Made by a program: the position numbers and the translations under genes
DNA from: Trochalopteron elliotii
Taxonomy: Eukaryota > Chordata > Aves > Passeriformes > Leiothrichidae
DNA: 64,000 nt
Assembly (NCBI GenBank): GCA_024734555.1
Contig: JANPWX010000219.1
Span: forward strand, 720,096-784,095
Direction: 5' to 3'
Notes under the pieces: generated by a model
What the model was told of the DNA's origin: nothing
What the model saw: the letters and a program-made list of their open reading frames with translations, nothing else
Databases searched by the model: none
In this document: positions 35,311 to 46,910 of the stretch, piece after piece
How the letters are laid out: every line of letters starts with the position of its first letter
Numbering within the stretch: the stretch's first letter is position 1

Positions 35311-38300
35311 GCTGAAGTGCCGTGGATTCGTGCTGTATTTACGCCTCGACTTGTTTGCTACTTTCTTGGGGTTTCACCTCTCTGCCTGGGGTTGGAATGT
35401 ACAGCCCTGCTGCCGCTTGCTTCTGCAGCCAGGTGCGAGAGTGGAAATGCAGCTCGGCACCTCTGTGTAACACCCCCCTCCCAACATGTTCCACTGCATC
35501 CTTAGGGAAAACTGCTTCTTCTTTTTTTTTCTTTTTTATTTTTGGGTAGTAAATCCCTCTTCCTGGGGCCATGGCTGTGTGGTGAGCTTGGAGTTGGACA
35601 TGATGCCACCTGATCTGGGTGACGGGGTTGGAGGCTGGGGGCATGGGTGGTGGCACTGAGAAGGATGTGTGGGGTTGGGTTGAGCTAAATCAGGTTGGGT
35701 TGGATTGGAAATCAGGTCTCCTGAGAAGAGACTCTGCTCCTCTCTTGAGAAAAGGTTCCTTCACTGTAAGAGTAGAGGTGGCTGTTGGGTTGCTGAGTTA
35801 TTGTTAAGGAGGCTTAAAGAGACTCAAGGCTGGGTGAGGGTCCTGTGAAGGATGCACAGGGCAGGCTCCCAGGTCTCTGAGGAAGGAGAACCAAAGTGTT
35901 TGTCTGTTTTGGAGAAGGGAGTTACTGCAGTGGGTCTGATGGAGAACCATCTTGCTGGAAAAATGAATGGAAAGTGTTGCTGGATGCCCAAATGGAATGT
36001 CCTGGGTGTGGGAATTGGACCATGCCAGCTCAGAACAAGGATTTAGTAGGCAATTTCTGGTAAAATGGAAAAGAAAAGAAACCACAATATACCCCGTTCG
36101 AGTGCAAGCAATTGTTTTAGGTAAAGCCAGAATGCTTGGTTTAGCCTGAAATGTTTTTGTTTTGTTCTGTTTTGTTTGGGGTTTGCCTGATTTATTTAGA
36201 TCTCTTCTTTTACATTGAGACAATTTTTTGAATTGAAAAAAATAGGCTTCTTTTTTTTTTTTTAATGAAGAAGTCAAGAAGATTCTTTTAGAAAATGCCT
36301 GAATACAACAGATCATCAGGTGACTGATGTAAGAAGGTGATTTGACATCTTCAAAGCCATCTCCTCTGCCCAGCACTGGTATTTCTTTTTTTCATTCCAA
36401 ACAATTTTTCAATTTCACCCCGAGTTTCAGGATGATTCAGCCTTTTTGAATCTTCCAATTGTTTGTGAATTTACTATTCCCTCAAAACCAAACAAAGAAA
36501 ATCCTCCTCAGCTCCTAGAAAGATGACAGTGACCAAGAGGGTAGAGCACAGTGCAAGTCCCATCACAGCTGGTGCCTCCCTGCCAGGGTTGGAGCTGGCC
36601 ATGGAAAGACAATGGGGACACTCCTGGATCATGGATGGAGGATAAAGGTTTTGCCCCACCTTGTAGACACTGTGTTACCCAGACTGTGAATGTGTTTCAG
36701 AGAGTTGCTGTGATGTGTTGGTTTGCTCCTGCATCCTCCTGGGTGCAGAGGTGAGTCCCAGGAGGATATCCTGGCCTCCAGGCTTAACTGCACTCCTGCA
36801 GTGCCATTTCTCCATCCTGAGCTTTGGAATTTTCTCTCCCCTGTGAACCTGTCCTTGTGCCCTACCTAAGGGAGAGATGGAAAAGAAGAGCTGCAACATC
36901 TTGGACCCCTTGAGATTTTGTTGTCCAGTGTTGGAGGTGTTTGTGCAATAGGGTCTTTTCCATGATGTCTCTTTCTGTAAGAATGTGGGATGACCTTATC
37001 TACCAAGGGCTTGGGTGTCCTGGGCTCTGCCCCATGGCAGGCTGACATCTCCCTGTTGCCCTCCCCCACAGCAAGGAAGAGCTGAAGCAGAAGCAGCTTT
37101 GGGCTTTACTGGATTCAACAGCTGGATCTATCCCCTTTTGCTCTGTTTTTCCTCATCTGAGGTAAATACTTTCCCATGTGAAGGGAAGGCTGCTGAGCCC
37201 GCATGCAGGTAGGGGTTGGGAATTGAGCTGAACTCCTTGGCTGGAAGGGCAGGTCATTTTGCAGGAATGCCAGCTAAGTTGGCTTTCCTTAGCTGTGCTG
37301 GAGCTATGAAATGTGAGGATGAGCTGGAGACCCCATCAGGGATCATGGCACATACAGGCAGATGAGGCACTAGGAGATGGCAGCTAAAGGGAAGACAGCA
37401 CCCATGGAAGGGGCCACCTTGGGATCAGCCAGCCTCAGCTTGAGGGGCTGGTGGATAAACAAAGCTTTGGGTGTTTAGTAGGGGGAAAAATATTTTTCCT
37501 GTGTTGTTTTTTTTTCTTCTCTGCTTCTCCTCCTTCATGCTCTCCTTTCTCCTTTCCTGCAGTGCTACAACAGCTGGTTTGAGGCAGGACAAGGGGAAAG
37601 TCTAGCCAGTGTCTGAACCCCCTTTCGCCCCAAACCTCCCACTGCTGCCATCCAGTCTGTGCTGAAAAAACCTTGGGATATATCAGGTGTGCCCTGCAGA
37701 TGGGGTGAGGGGGCTGGGGCACTGTGGTGACAGGGACAGCCCAGGGCAACAGCCTCGGGCAGGTTGGGAGTGCAAAAACCTGGGGTGGATAGAGAAGATA
37801 TCACCATGCTGTTAACAGAGGATTTAGGTGGCGAAACACAAATGGGACCTGGTGACTTGTGTGGGGAACAGAGGTTGGGCTTGGGCTCAGCTGTGAGGAG
37901 CATGAGAGGGAGGGTACAGGATGGGCCCCAGGTACTGATTCCTGGTGACACCCCTCCAGCAGTCCCAGTCACCCCCGAGTCACATCCTGCTTGTGCTGGC
38001 TCATGTCTCATCCTGCTGCCTGCAATTTCTCAATCTGTTTCACTCCTGCCAGCGTTTCCTGGCTGCTGAGGTTGCCCCTGCATGTGGGGCAGGCAGTGCT
38101 GGAGGGAGCTCCAAAAGCACCAAGGAATTTGCAATAGGAGTTTTTGCTCACCTAGGGATGGTCAGAGCCCGGCCCTGCTCTGGCTCCTGGCTCTGTCCTG
38201 CCATCACTTCTTTCATGCCCTGACTGTCAGCTGTGTGGGGCCACAGGGGCTTTGGCCACCCATCTCCTGGTGCAGAGTTAGGGCTCGCAGGTCCCTCACA

Positions 38301-39047
38301 CACCCATGCTGGTGCCTTCAGCCCCAGCTGCCAGGGCAGGCAGCTAAGTTAGGAGTGAACTGGATGCTTATTCCCCTCCTGTCTCCTGCCTTGAGCCCTG
38401 CACTGAGCTATGGCTCTGCAGGGACATTTGGGAGAGCAGAGCTGGGGCTGCAGATTGTGCTCCCGTGGGGCTGGCTGTGAGGAGCCAGCCTGGCTCACAG
38501 TCCCGGGCTGAGCCACGCTTGGATCCTGCAGAGAAAACAAACACTGAGCTCCATCCTACCCTATTTTACAGCAGAACTGCCATTTAAGGGAGGATTTGGA
38601 GAGAAGACATCTTCTTCTTTCAGACCCCTTTTGCAATGCTGGACCTCACTCTGCAGAACATCCCAGCTGCTAAGGGGTGATCCTCTGGCAGCAGCTTTCC
38701 TGTGCTCTCCCGGTCCTTGCCTTGTGCCCAGTGCCCTCTCCTCCTTCCCAGCCCCATCTCCGGAGGGGCTGTACTTCCAGCTCTCCCGGCAGCGGGCTCC
38801 GGGAATGGCAGTGTCCTCCTCCGGGACGCTTTGTGCCCTGGCACTGGAGCGGCGGGGCTGAGCCAGCCAGCGCGGGGGGTGAGCGCCGGTGCCTCTTGGC
38901 TCCGCTCAGCGCTGGGGTGCTGAGCTTAGGATTTCTGGCCTTGGAGTTCTTCTGCATTGGCCAGGAGATTTCAAGGGGAGTTTTTGGCCGAGCAGGGAGA
39001 TGCTGCAATACACCAGCAAGCCGGAGCCTCGGGGAGGCGGCGGGGGG
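35311..39047. other. Non-coding stretch, no gene recognised
   Basis: No exon or repeat family recognised. The 190-codon minus frame at 35804-36376 crosses the (T)13 at 36251-36263 as a Lys run and has no known domain. A T/AT-rich patch lies at about 36150-36470. CpG-rich spots occur at about 38755-38900 (CTCCCGGCAGCGGGCTCCGGG). Confidence 0.55.
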
Positions 39048-39115
39048 GTCAGTTCTTAGCTCTGCCACAGACTCTCTGGGATAACCTTGGTCAAGGCTTT
39101 GTGCTTTGCTTGCCC
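39048..39115 (+). mobile_element. MIR-like tRNA-SINE fossil
   Basis: GTCAGTTCTTAGCTCTGCCACAGACTCTCTGGGATAACCTTGGTCAAGG... follows the MIR core TTCGAATCCCGGCTCTGCCACTTACTAGCTGTGTGACCTTGGGCAAG. The landmark words GCTCTGCCAC and ACCTTGG.CAAG keep the expected spacing. Old and partial. Confidence 0.6.
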
Positions 39116-39939
39116 TGCTGAAAAGCAGCGCCCTGTCTCCCACTCCTGCGCTGGGAAATCTGCTTGTGCTCAGAGCCTGGCTGGCAAGGGGGGAGAGTGG
39201 AGGGGGGTCTGCACAAACACCGGTGTTTTAGCACCCGGATTTAGTCTTGACGGAGTTTTTCCCCTGCATGGTTTGTACCCAGGTGTGACCCTGCCTTTGC
39301 TCCTGCTTCCTTACTCCCTGTGCTGAAGGAGAAGCTGAGTCCCAGCAGTCTGCGGGGGGCTGCCAGCTCCTGCCAGAGCTGCACTGCAGCACGGCTGAGC
39401 CATGGATCCCTGAACCCGGGGATCACTCCCTGCAGACCTCACAGCTGGGGGGCTGGAGCTGCTGGTCCCGCTGTGACCCTGAGCAGCGTCGTGTGGGGGC
39501 ACAGCTGCCACCCTCACGCAGTGCTGAGGCCCGTGGCAAGTTGCAGACAGGGATGTGGGTGCCCAGGGAGCACCTGTGGGCTGGATCAGGAGCTCCCACG
39601 GGCCAAGCCACGGGGACCATGGCACTGGCGTGCTACATTTTGGCAGGACACCTCCGAGGGAACCCAGGAGGGATAGTGCACCCGTGTAAGTTCGGGGCTG
39701 ACACCACCACTCGCCATGGGGTGCTGGCACCGTGCATCCCTTCTCCTCCATCATCCTCGGGGCAGCACTCAAGGGAGCACGGCCGGGCAGGGTCCCAGAC
39801 CGGGGGTCCCGGGTGATGGAGAGAGGTTTGGGCTCTCCACTTCTTCGCTCCAGGCCACGCAATGGTTAAATTCCTTTCCAGCTGAGCTGGCAAGCAGAGC
39901 CCAAGCATATTAGTCAGATCCCTGTAGGGGGTGGGGAGG
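39116..39939. other. Non-coding stretch upstream of CpG island
   Basis: GC-rich sequence with overlapping open frames on both strands (for example 183 codons minus at 39311-39862). None is recognisable as a protein family. I see no exon. Confidence 0.5.
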
Positions 39940-40500
39940 AGGAAGGAGAGAGCAGCGAGGAGGGGCCGGAGCGAGCCGAGCCGAGCTATTCTCCGGGGCG
40001 CGAGTGCAGGGAGGCAGGCGCAGCAGGGCTGCTGCTTCCCAGAAACTTGATTATTTTTAACCCAGGAAGAAGAAAGGAAGGAAAGCGAGGGTCGGGGTGT
40101 GGGGGAGGGGGGGGGGGTCTGGAGGAACTGGAAAACAGGCAGTTGGCACTTGCAGACAGCTTTGCAGAGGGGAGGGATGAAGAGCAGGAAGGTGAGCGAG
40201 GGTCGTGGTGTGGTGCAGGGGTGCCAGGGCTGCCCGTGTGCCTCCCCGCACGGCCCCGGCCCTGGCGCGGTGCTCAGGACAGGACAGGATGCAGAGCCGT
40301 GCCAAATCCAGCTGATGGTGTGTCTGCTGCGGCCAGAGCGCTCCGGCCGCCCTGTGCCTTCTCCTCCGGCCTGTGCCGGCACATGGCGGTGCCCCGGCCC
40401 GTCCTGGCCCGGCAGGATGCGGCCGGCTCCCCTCCCACCCGGCCGCTCACACACAGCACAGCACAGCACGTACACCGGCGGCTGGGGCTTCCCGGATCCC
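39940..40500. promoter_or_regulatory. CpG island, candidate promoter and first exon
   Basis: CpG-dense sequence begins at about 39950 (GAGCAGCGAGGAGGGGCCGGAGCGAGCCGAGCCGAGC, CTCCGGGGCGCGAGTGC) and continues past a G-run to about 40480. Within it ATGAAGAGCAGGAAG at about 40178-40192 is followed by GTGAGCG, a good 5' splice-donor consensus, so a short first exon is possible. No downstream exon was found. The part from 40118 onward is repeated after the N gap. Confidence 0.42.
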
Positions 40501-40888
40501 TCCTCTCCCTGCTGCCGGGAACTGTGGCCATTTCAGAGAGCTGGGGACATGCAGGGGACCCTGCGGGGCCCTGGCTGTGGGCACGTTTGTGGCTTCATGG
40601 GCTGCCGGTGGGACCCTGCATCTCTCAGCAGGGCTGGGTCCTGTAGGGGCTCTGTGCGGAGCTGGGGCTCCCCAGGTTGCTCTGGAAGGCTCAGGCTGCC
40701 CGAGGGAGGAACACTGGAAGTATCACACAGGAGAAGGCAAGGCTTTTTTTTCTTGCATTGCCTTCCTAGGCTTCAGTGGAAGTCTGGCATTGGAGAGTGG
40801 CAGAGAGGCCTCAGTGGCAGCCCGGTGGCATTCCCAGTGCATTTCATATCTACTCCCTGGGACAATACTTCTGAAGCCCTCCAGTTTT
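40118..40888. repeat. Tandem duplicate copy 1 (likely assembly artefact)
   Basis: This 771-bp segment recurs at 41294-42063 at an offset of 1176 bp. By eye the copies differ at seven substitutions (the first is T at 40214 versus C at 41390) and one 1-bp deletion, about 99% identity. Copy 1 stops exactly at the N gap after CCAGTTTT, while copy 2 continues with CAGGTC. Two heterozygous alleles placed in tandem explain this better than a real duplication. Confidence 0.97.
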
Positions 40889-41261
40889 NNNNNNNNNNNN
40901 NNNNNNNNNNNNNNNNNNNNNNNNNNNNNNNNNNNNNNNNNNNNNNNNNNNNNNNNNNNNNNNNNNNNNNNNNNNNNNNNNNNNNNNNNNNNNNNNNNNN
41001 NNNNNNNNNNNNNNNNNNNNNNNNNNNNNNNNNNNNNNNNNNNNNNNNNNNNNNNNNNNNNNNNNNNNNNNNNNNNNNNNNNNNNNNNNNNNNNNNNNNN
41101 NNNNNNNNNNNNNNNNNNNNNNNNNNNNNNNNNNNNNNNNNNNNNNNNNNNNNNNNNNNNNNNNNNNNNNNNNNNNNNNNNNNNNNNNNNNNNNNNNNNN
41201 NNNNNNNNNNNNNNNNNNNNNNNNNNNNNNNNNNNNNNNNNNNNNNNNNNNNNNNNNNNNN
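40889..41261. other. Assembly gap (373 N)
   Basis: A run of 373 unknown bases. The right flank starts with a run of 12 G and more purine-rich sequence. Copy 1 has a comparable G-run (about 40101-40117), which suggests that a hard-to-sequence G-tract broke the assembly. Open frames crossing the gap are meaningless. Confidence 1.
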
Positions 41262-41293
41262 GGGGGGGGGGGGAAGGAGGAGGAGGGGGTAAA

Positions 41294-42063
41294 TCTGGAG
41301 GAACTGGAAAACAGGCAGTTGGCACTTGCAGACAGCTTTGCAGAGGGGAGGGATGAAGAGCAGGAAGGTGAGCGAGGGTCGTGGTGTGGCGCAGGGGTGC
41401 CAGGGCTGCCCGTGTGCCTCCCCGCACGGCCCCGGCCCTGGCGCGGTGCTCAGGACAGGACAAGATGCAGAGCCGTGCCAAATCCAGCTGATGGTGTGTC
41501 TGCTGCAGCCAGAGCGCTCCGGCCGCCCTGTGCCTTGTCCTCCGGCCTGTGCCGGCACATGGCGGTGCCCCGGCCCGTCCTGGCCCGGCAGGATGCGGCC
41601 GGCTCCCCTCCCACCCCGCCGCTCACACACAGCACAGCACAGCACGTACACCGGCGGCTGGGGCTTCCCGGATCCCTCCTCTCCCTGCTGCCGGGAACTG
41701 TGGCCATTTCAGAGAGCTGGGGACATGCAGGGGACCCTGCGGGGCCCTGGCTGTGGGCACGTTCGTGGCTTCATGGGCTGCCGGTGGGACCCTGCATCTC
41801 TCGGCAGGGCTGGGTCCTGTAGGGGCTCTGTGCGGAGCTGGGGCTCCCCAGGTTGCTCTGGAAGGCTCAGGCTGCCCGAGGGAGGAACACTGGAAGTATC
41901 ACACAGGAGAAGGCAAGGCTTTTTTTTCTTGCATTGCCTTCCTAGGCTTCAGTGGAAGTCTGGCATTGGAGAGTGGCAGAGAGGCCTCAGTGGCAGCCGG
42001 TGGCATTCCCAGTGCATTTCATATCTACTCCCTGGGACAATACTTCTGAAGCCCTCCAGTTTT
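41294..42063. repeat. Tandem duplicate copy 2 (likely assembly artefact)
   Basis: Near-identical to 40118-40888. In the open frame shared by both copies (from about 40099 and 41326) six of the seven substitutions change the amino acid and the 1-bp indel shifts the frame. That argues against the frame being a conserved protein. The copy contains the second instance of the CpG-rich island and the ATG plus donor-like sequence. Confidence 0.97.
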
Positions 42064-44280
42064 CAGGTCTTTGGGAAAACACTCCCCCGAGCCCACAAGT
42101 CTGGGCTCAGACTTGCCCACAGGTCTGGGCTCCTCGTGGTCCAGCTCTGGGTCAGGGTAGGCTGGCAGAAAGCTCCTTGTGAAGGTCAAACAAAGCCCAA
42201 GCTCACAAGGAGAAGACCTGCCACTGCTCATATAACGTATTTGTTTCTCTGCAGCACCCACATGTGTTGGCAGCTCAGTGTCCTCCATGGCTGGAGCATT
42301 ACCAGCCCTGGCTGTGGAGCTTTGCTGGAGCTGGACACCCCAGCACTGAGATGCAGAAGCCCATGAGGGAGCTGAGCACCACAGTGTTGGGAGCTGAGGG
42401 CACCACTGTGATGGGACATGTGAGCAGAGCTGGTGTTCCCGTCTTCTCACCTTTTCCCAGGGAACCCTGCACTGGGAAATGCCATCATCTCCACAGACAC
42501 ACCATGGCCAGCCAAGGGAACAAGAGGACGAGTCCCTCCTCCAGCAGGTTTTGCCACCCCAGCCCTTTGTGGGAGTTGTGCTGTCATCTCTGATCTGCCA
42601 AAGTGCCCAGATCCTGAACAAGGCTGATTTTATCCACACAGCAACATCAGTGCCATGTACCCAGGAGAGAAAAAGTCCTTGATTTAGCAGACATGACCAG
42701 ACCTGGCCAGAAAATGGATGTTGTTCCTCAAAGGCAGAGAGGGACAAGGACAAACAGCTGAGTTGAGCCAGTCTGGGGTCAGGCATTGCTCACAGTACAA
42801 CCCACGCTGGCAGAGCATGCTGACTTCTGGGGTTTGCTACAAAAATACCTTCTGACAAAGGTGTCCCTGCACTGAGGGGCCCAAGTGGGGCTCGCCAAGA
42901 ATATTTACCATGGTTTAGACCCCAGGGCAAAGTCACCCCATCCCAGCTGAGCAAGCTGAAGCTGGGGAGCTTCCCTGTTGCCAGGCTGGATTGCTAGTGA
43001 GAAAATCATGTCCAACCTGCTGGGTATTCCCTCGTGCCTCCTTTCTAAGCATTAAAAGTGCTAATTAAACCAGAGCTGTGCTCCAGTATCTGGAGGGATC
43101 AGCTGCCTTTCCCAGCAGACAGGCCATGAGCCTCTGCAGGGACTGTCCCTGGTGCCATCCAGCAGTGGAGAAGGTTGCTTGGCCATGCTGCTCAGTGCAC
43201 CCAAATTTAGAAGATGGGTGGCACAGCCCTGGAGCTGGGGATGCTTCCAAAGGGGCTCATCTGCAGGGCAGCCCCATGGGCAGCTGTGTGGGATCATCAC
43301 AACCCCCAAACCCCTGGAAGTGATTGAGACAGGGCACTCAAATTCTCCTTCTCACCTCTTCCCCTCTGAGGTATTTGGAGCTGGCTGTCACCACAGAGCT
43401 GGGGGGGCACGTGGTGGGTGTTTCCAGCGGGAGGCAGGAATTCCTGACTCACAGCCAGTTCTGGGTGTTAATTCCCTCCTGGGAGTCTCAGCCATGTCCT
43501 AGACCTGCAGACAGCACAAAAGCCCCTCAGAGGGCAAAGGGCTGGAGAGGGGAAAGGGTAACTCCTCTAGCGGTGGGTGGGGAGGCAGGATGGAGGAGAG
43601 GACAGGAGGGATGAGTTTTAATCCTGTGAATTTGCATGAGTGACCTCCCATGATTTCCTGAGAGCCGGGGGAGCTGAGGAGCTGCAGGAGCAGTGTACAT
43701 TGGGGTGCCCAGCTCTAAGATTCACATCCCCACTACTTGGAGGAGGTGTGAGCATCCCCTGGACTCAGGGGTGAGGCCGAGGTGTCCATCTGACAGTCGA
43801 CTGTTGGTCTGGAGAGCAGCTCCATGGGCACTAAGGGCCAAATGCTGCCTGCTGGGGAACTGCCCCTCCACTGGGGCACCCCGCCCTCCCCAGGGGGCCC
43901 TGCCTGCCATGCCCTCAGCCCCCTAACCTGGGCTTGCAGGGAGAGTTGAACCCAACAGCTGCTCCCCAAAACCAGCCAAAGAGCCAGGGCTGGGTCAGGA
44001 ATTGTTTGCCCCTCCTGCACAGCCGCTGCTGTGAGGGCACCTGGGGCTGGGGCTGGCGGGGGGCGTGGGCGATGGAGGACCCTCCGAAGAGCCCCTTGTG
44101 CTGGAGGGAGCCCAGCTAACCGCCGGCAGGGTATTTTTTTTCTCCCTCGCTCTTTGTTAAGCTCCCTTTCAGCTGAAATGGCAATGCCTGGGTGTTCTGA
44201 GCTGACAATAATTGCTGCAGTCTAGACACTGTCTGGTATGAGGCACGGGGAATCAAAGAGGCCCCTTCTCTCACTGCGAC
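42064..44280. other. Non-coding stretch, no gene recognised
   Basis: An acceptor-like TTTGTTTCTCTGCAG ends at 42254 and is followed by more than 100 open codons. The putative product matches nothing I recognise and there is no strong donor. Elsewhere I see no exon or repeat. Confidence 0.5.
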
Positions 44281-44289
44281 TTTCACACA

Positions 44290-44540
44290 TGCTCCCTCGC
44301 TCCGGCTCCTTCCTTCTCCCTCTCCCATGTTCCCTTGGTCTTTGCCTTCTTTTTTTTCCCCCCTTGTTCCCCTCTATCTGCCTCTCGTCGCGATGGAGGA
44401 GAAGCGTCAGCATCTTCCCCCCCACGCTCTCCCTCTCTGCCGTCTGTTCCTCTCTCCCGCTCCCCCTCTCCCTCGCTCCTTCTCTCATCTGTCTCCTCTC
44501 TCCTTCCTCCACTCTTACCTTTATGCTATTCCCTTCCTCC
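44290..44540. repeat. Polypyrimidine (CT-rich) tract
   Basis: About 250 bp dominated by C and T (CTCCTTCCTTCTCCCTCTCCC; CTCCCTCGCTCCTTCTCTC), interrupted by CpG-containing pieces such as CTCTCGTCGCGATGG. The long Ser/Pro/Leu frames and the complementary Arg/Glu frames are by-products. Confidence 0.8.
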
Positions 44541-45285
44541 CAAAGTTACAGAGAAGCAGGAGGGAGGGCTGGCAGTGCCGGGGGTTTAACTCTTTCCTCA
44601 CCCTCTCGTAGATTCTCCTTCCCATCCCAGCCCCTTGCTGCGGTCCAGGGTGTCCCTGCTGTTTTGGGGTGCTGGGCTCCTCTCGGGCTGTGGCATCGGT
44701 CCTGCGAGGGGTTGAGGAGGTGCTGCCAGGGCTGGTCTGGGTCAGAGGAGGCCTGGTCAGGGCAGAGGGGGCTGAACCTGGATCCAAGGGGATCCCCTTT
44801 GCTCTCTTTTTGCCTTCCCCACACCACAGGTGTCTCTGGCTGCAAGGGAGCCCGTCCTTGGGGACACAGGTTGTTCCTTCAGGTGCTCTGGCAAGCCAAA
44901 GGGGTCTTTTCCCACCCACTCTAGACCTCAGCAGAGCTTGCTGTGCTGCTGGAAGGGGAGATTGATCCCAGATCACACATGGCTCACAGCAATGCTGCTG
45001 CCTCAGGTTGAGCTCAGCTCAGCCCCAGTGCTGCCCTGTGCCCACTGCAGGCTCCAGCCAGGCCATGCCCCTCTGGCATTTCCATGGGATTCCATGTGGT
45101 CAGCTCCAGTCATGCTCAGGAATTAGGCTTTTCTGCTACAATGTATTTAACAGATCATTTCCAGCTCAGCCCTGGACTTCTATTAACCTCTGATCCCTGT
45201 GCAAAAGACCCGTTTTCTATAAAGCCCAACAAACCCTGTCAAGTTTTAGTTCATGTGAGATCTTATTGCAGAGATCAGACCATAA

Positions 45286-45345
45286 GTGGGGAAACTGAGG
45301 CAAGAGATGGTGAACAAATTGGGTCAGTCTGCTGAGGTCAAATCT
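45286..45345 (-). mobile_element. MIR-like fragment
   Basis: GTGGGGAAACTGAGGCAAGAGATGGTGAACAAATTGGGTCAG resembles the reverse complement of the MIR 3' half (GGGGAAACTGAGGCACAGAGAGGTTAAGTAACTTGCCCAAGGTCA). GGGGAAACTGAGGCA is exact; the rest is decayed. Confidence 0.5.
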
Positions 45346-46825
45346 TCCACAGGCCACGTAATCCCCTTCTCTGGGACTCAAATTTGTCCAAGTGAGCAGC
45401 TCTCCTATGACCTCCAGCATCTCACCTCCAGCCATGCTGCTGCTTACCACGGAAAAGTCACATTAGGAAAGTATGTGATGTATTTTTAACTGTCTATAAT
45501 GTAATTTAACAGCTGGAAAGAAGGAAGAACGCCAGCCCCATGCAATCTGCCAGAGCTCTGCTGTCCACGAGCGAGGGCTCTGTGGACTCAAGGGTTTTTG
45601 GTATGGTTGGGGACCTTGTTTGGGAAAAGAGCAGGAAACAACCTCATCCTCGAGATGGGCTCTGACTCATGAAAGGCAATGTGTGCAGGATGGAGGTGAG
45701 AGCACTCAGCAGATCCCAGGGTGACATGCTTGTCCCCAAAAGCCACCATGCTGAGTGCTGTGGCCAGATTCAATTTCCCAAAGAACTCAGTCTCTTGGCT
45801 GTGCTTTGGCATTGGGATTCTTCACATGCTCTGGCAACGGGGCCTGCAGTGGAGGTTTCTGGGATCCCCTCAGCACTGGAGGCATTTAACACAGGATATA
45901 TTCCCAGTCCCAGGTTCCTGCCATGCTCCCAGGGCTGGATGTGCTGTGGAGGTGGGTGCTGCCAGACTGCATTATCACCCTCCTCCCCCAGGATGGGAGG
46001 GGTGTGTGCCCCCCACGCTGCTCTCCCAGCCAACCCCCAACACCTCCTCTGCAGGGAGGGAGCCCAGCAGGGCTGTGGTGTGAGCAGGATGCTGTGCCCA
46101 GGGTCTGATGCATCCCCTCCTGCCTTCCCTGCCCATGTCCCATGGGAGCCTCTGCCTCCAGTGCACTGAGATCCTGCCAGTGAGGGGTAGAATGGCCTAT
46201 ATTTGTGTTCCTCCATGCCAGCCAGGTAGAAGTGCTCCTGCTGCTAGTATTGGGTCTCTAATGGGGCTGAGCTCTAATGGGGGTCCTCTATGGTGTGGCG
46301 GCTCTTTGGGCAAACACAGTAGGGTTTATCTGAGGTGTTGGAGATGGTTTGCTACCTCCAAGCAGCTGGGTGCTAAAAGGGAGTGAGTTGGTTGCCATCA
46401 CTGGTGTTACTCCCCTATGCTTCTCCTTGGAGGACTTCTCCCCCACAATGGTCCCCAATATGAAGAGGAAGAGAGTGAGACCTGTCTTCAGCCTTATCCC
46501 AGGGGCCACCCCAGGGCAAGGCTCCTGTGAGGTGCTGATTTTCCCCAGGACAGCATTTGGGGGCTGGAAGCTGCTGGCAGATGGTTCCTATATTCAGGCC
46601 TTTGCACACACACTGGAAAAATGAGCCGTGGGATGGCCCAGTGGGGAGGGGGCTCAGTGAGGGGGATCTCTGGTGAGCACTTGGAGGATGTAGGACCCAG
46701 GGACACCCAGAGCTGCTGCCATTTGCTCACCTTTTTATGGGGAATGTTGTGAACTCAGATGGAGTCTTCCTGGGCTGGGGCAGAGCATCACTGGGCTTAG
46801 GAAGGGCTGAGAGAGGGAGAGCAAG

Positions 46826-46910
46826 TGGAAACACAGGCACAGGGAAGGGAAACAACTTGCTGAAGGTCATCCCCAGGCCAGTGGCAGAACCAGGAATAAA
46901 ATCTAGGTGT
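46826..46910 (-). mobile_element. MIR-like tRNA-SINE fossil
   Basis: GGAAACACAGGCACAGGGAAGGGAAACAACTTGCTGAAGGTCAT, then CCAGTGGCAGAACCAGGAATAAAATCTAGG aligns in order with the MIR reverse complement (GGAAACTGAGGCACAGAGAGGTTAAGTAACTTGCCCAAGGTCAC... AGTGGCAGAGCCGGGATTCGAACCCAGG). This is the clearest MIR-like copy in the window. Confidence 0.7.

Noticed and set aside
35804..36376. 190-codon minus-strand frame
   Set aside because: Includes a Lys run from the T-run and no domain; chance frame.
39633..40475. 280-codon minus-strand open frame
   Set aside because: Antisense of a CpG island, overlapping plus-strand frames of similar length, no known domain.
40099..41651. Open frames of 250-400 codons crossing the N gap on both strands
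   Set aside because: Their length comes from reading N as open codons; they are not real.
41326..42366. 346-codon plus-strand open frame in duplicate copy 2
   Set aside because: In the two copies six of seven substitutions change the residue and a 1-bp indel shifts the frame. No domain is recognised, and CpG-rich DNA lacks stop codons by chance.
42240..42430. Exon-like segment after TTTGTTTCTCTGCAG
   Set aside because: Open, but the product matches no family I know and the donor is weak.
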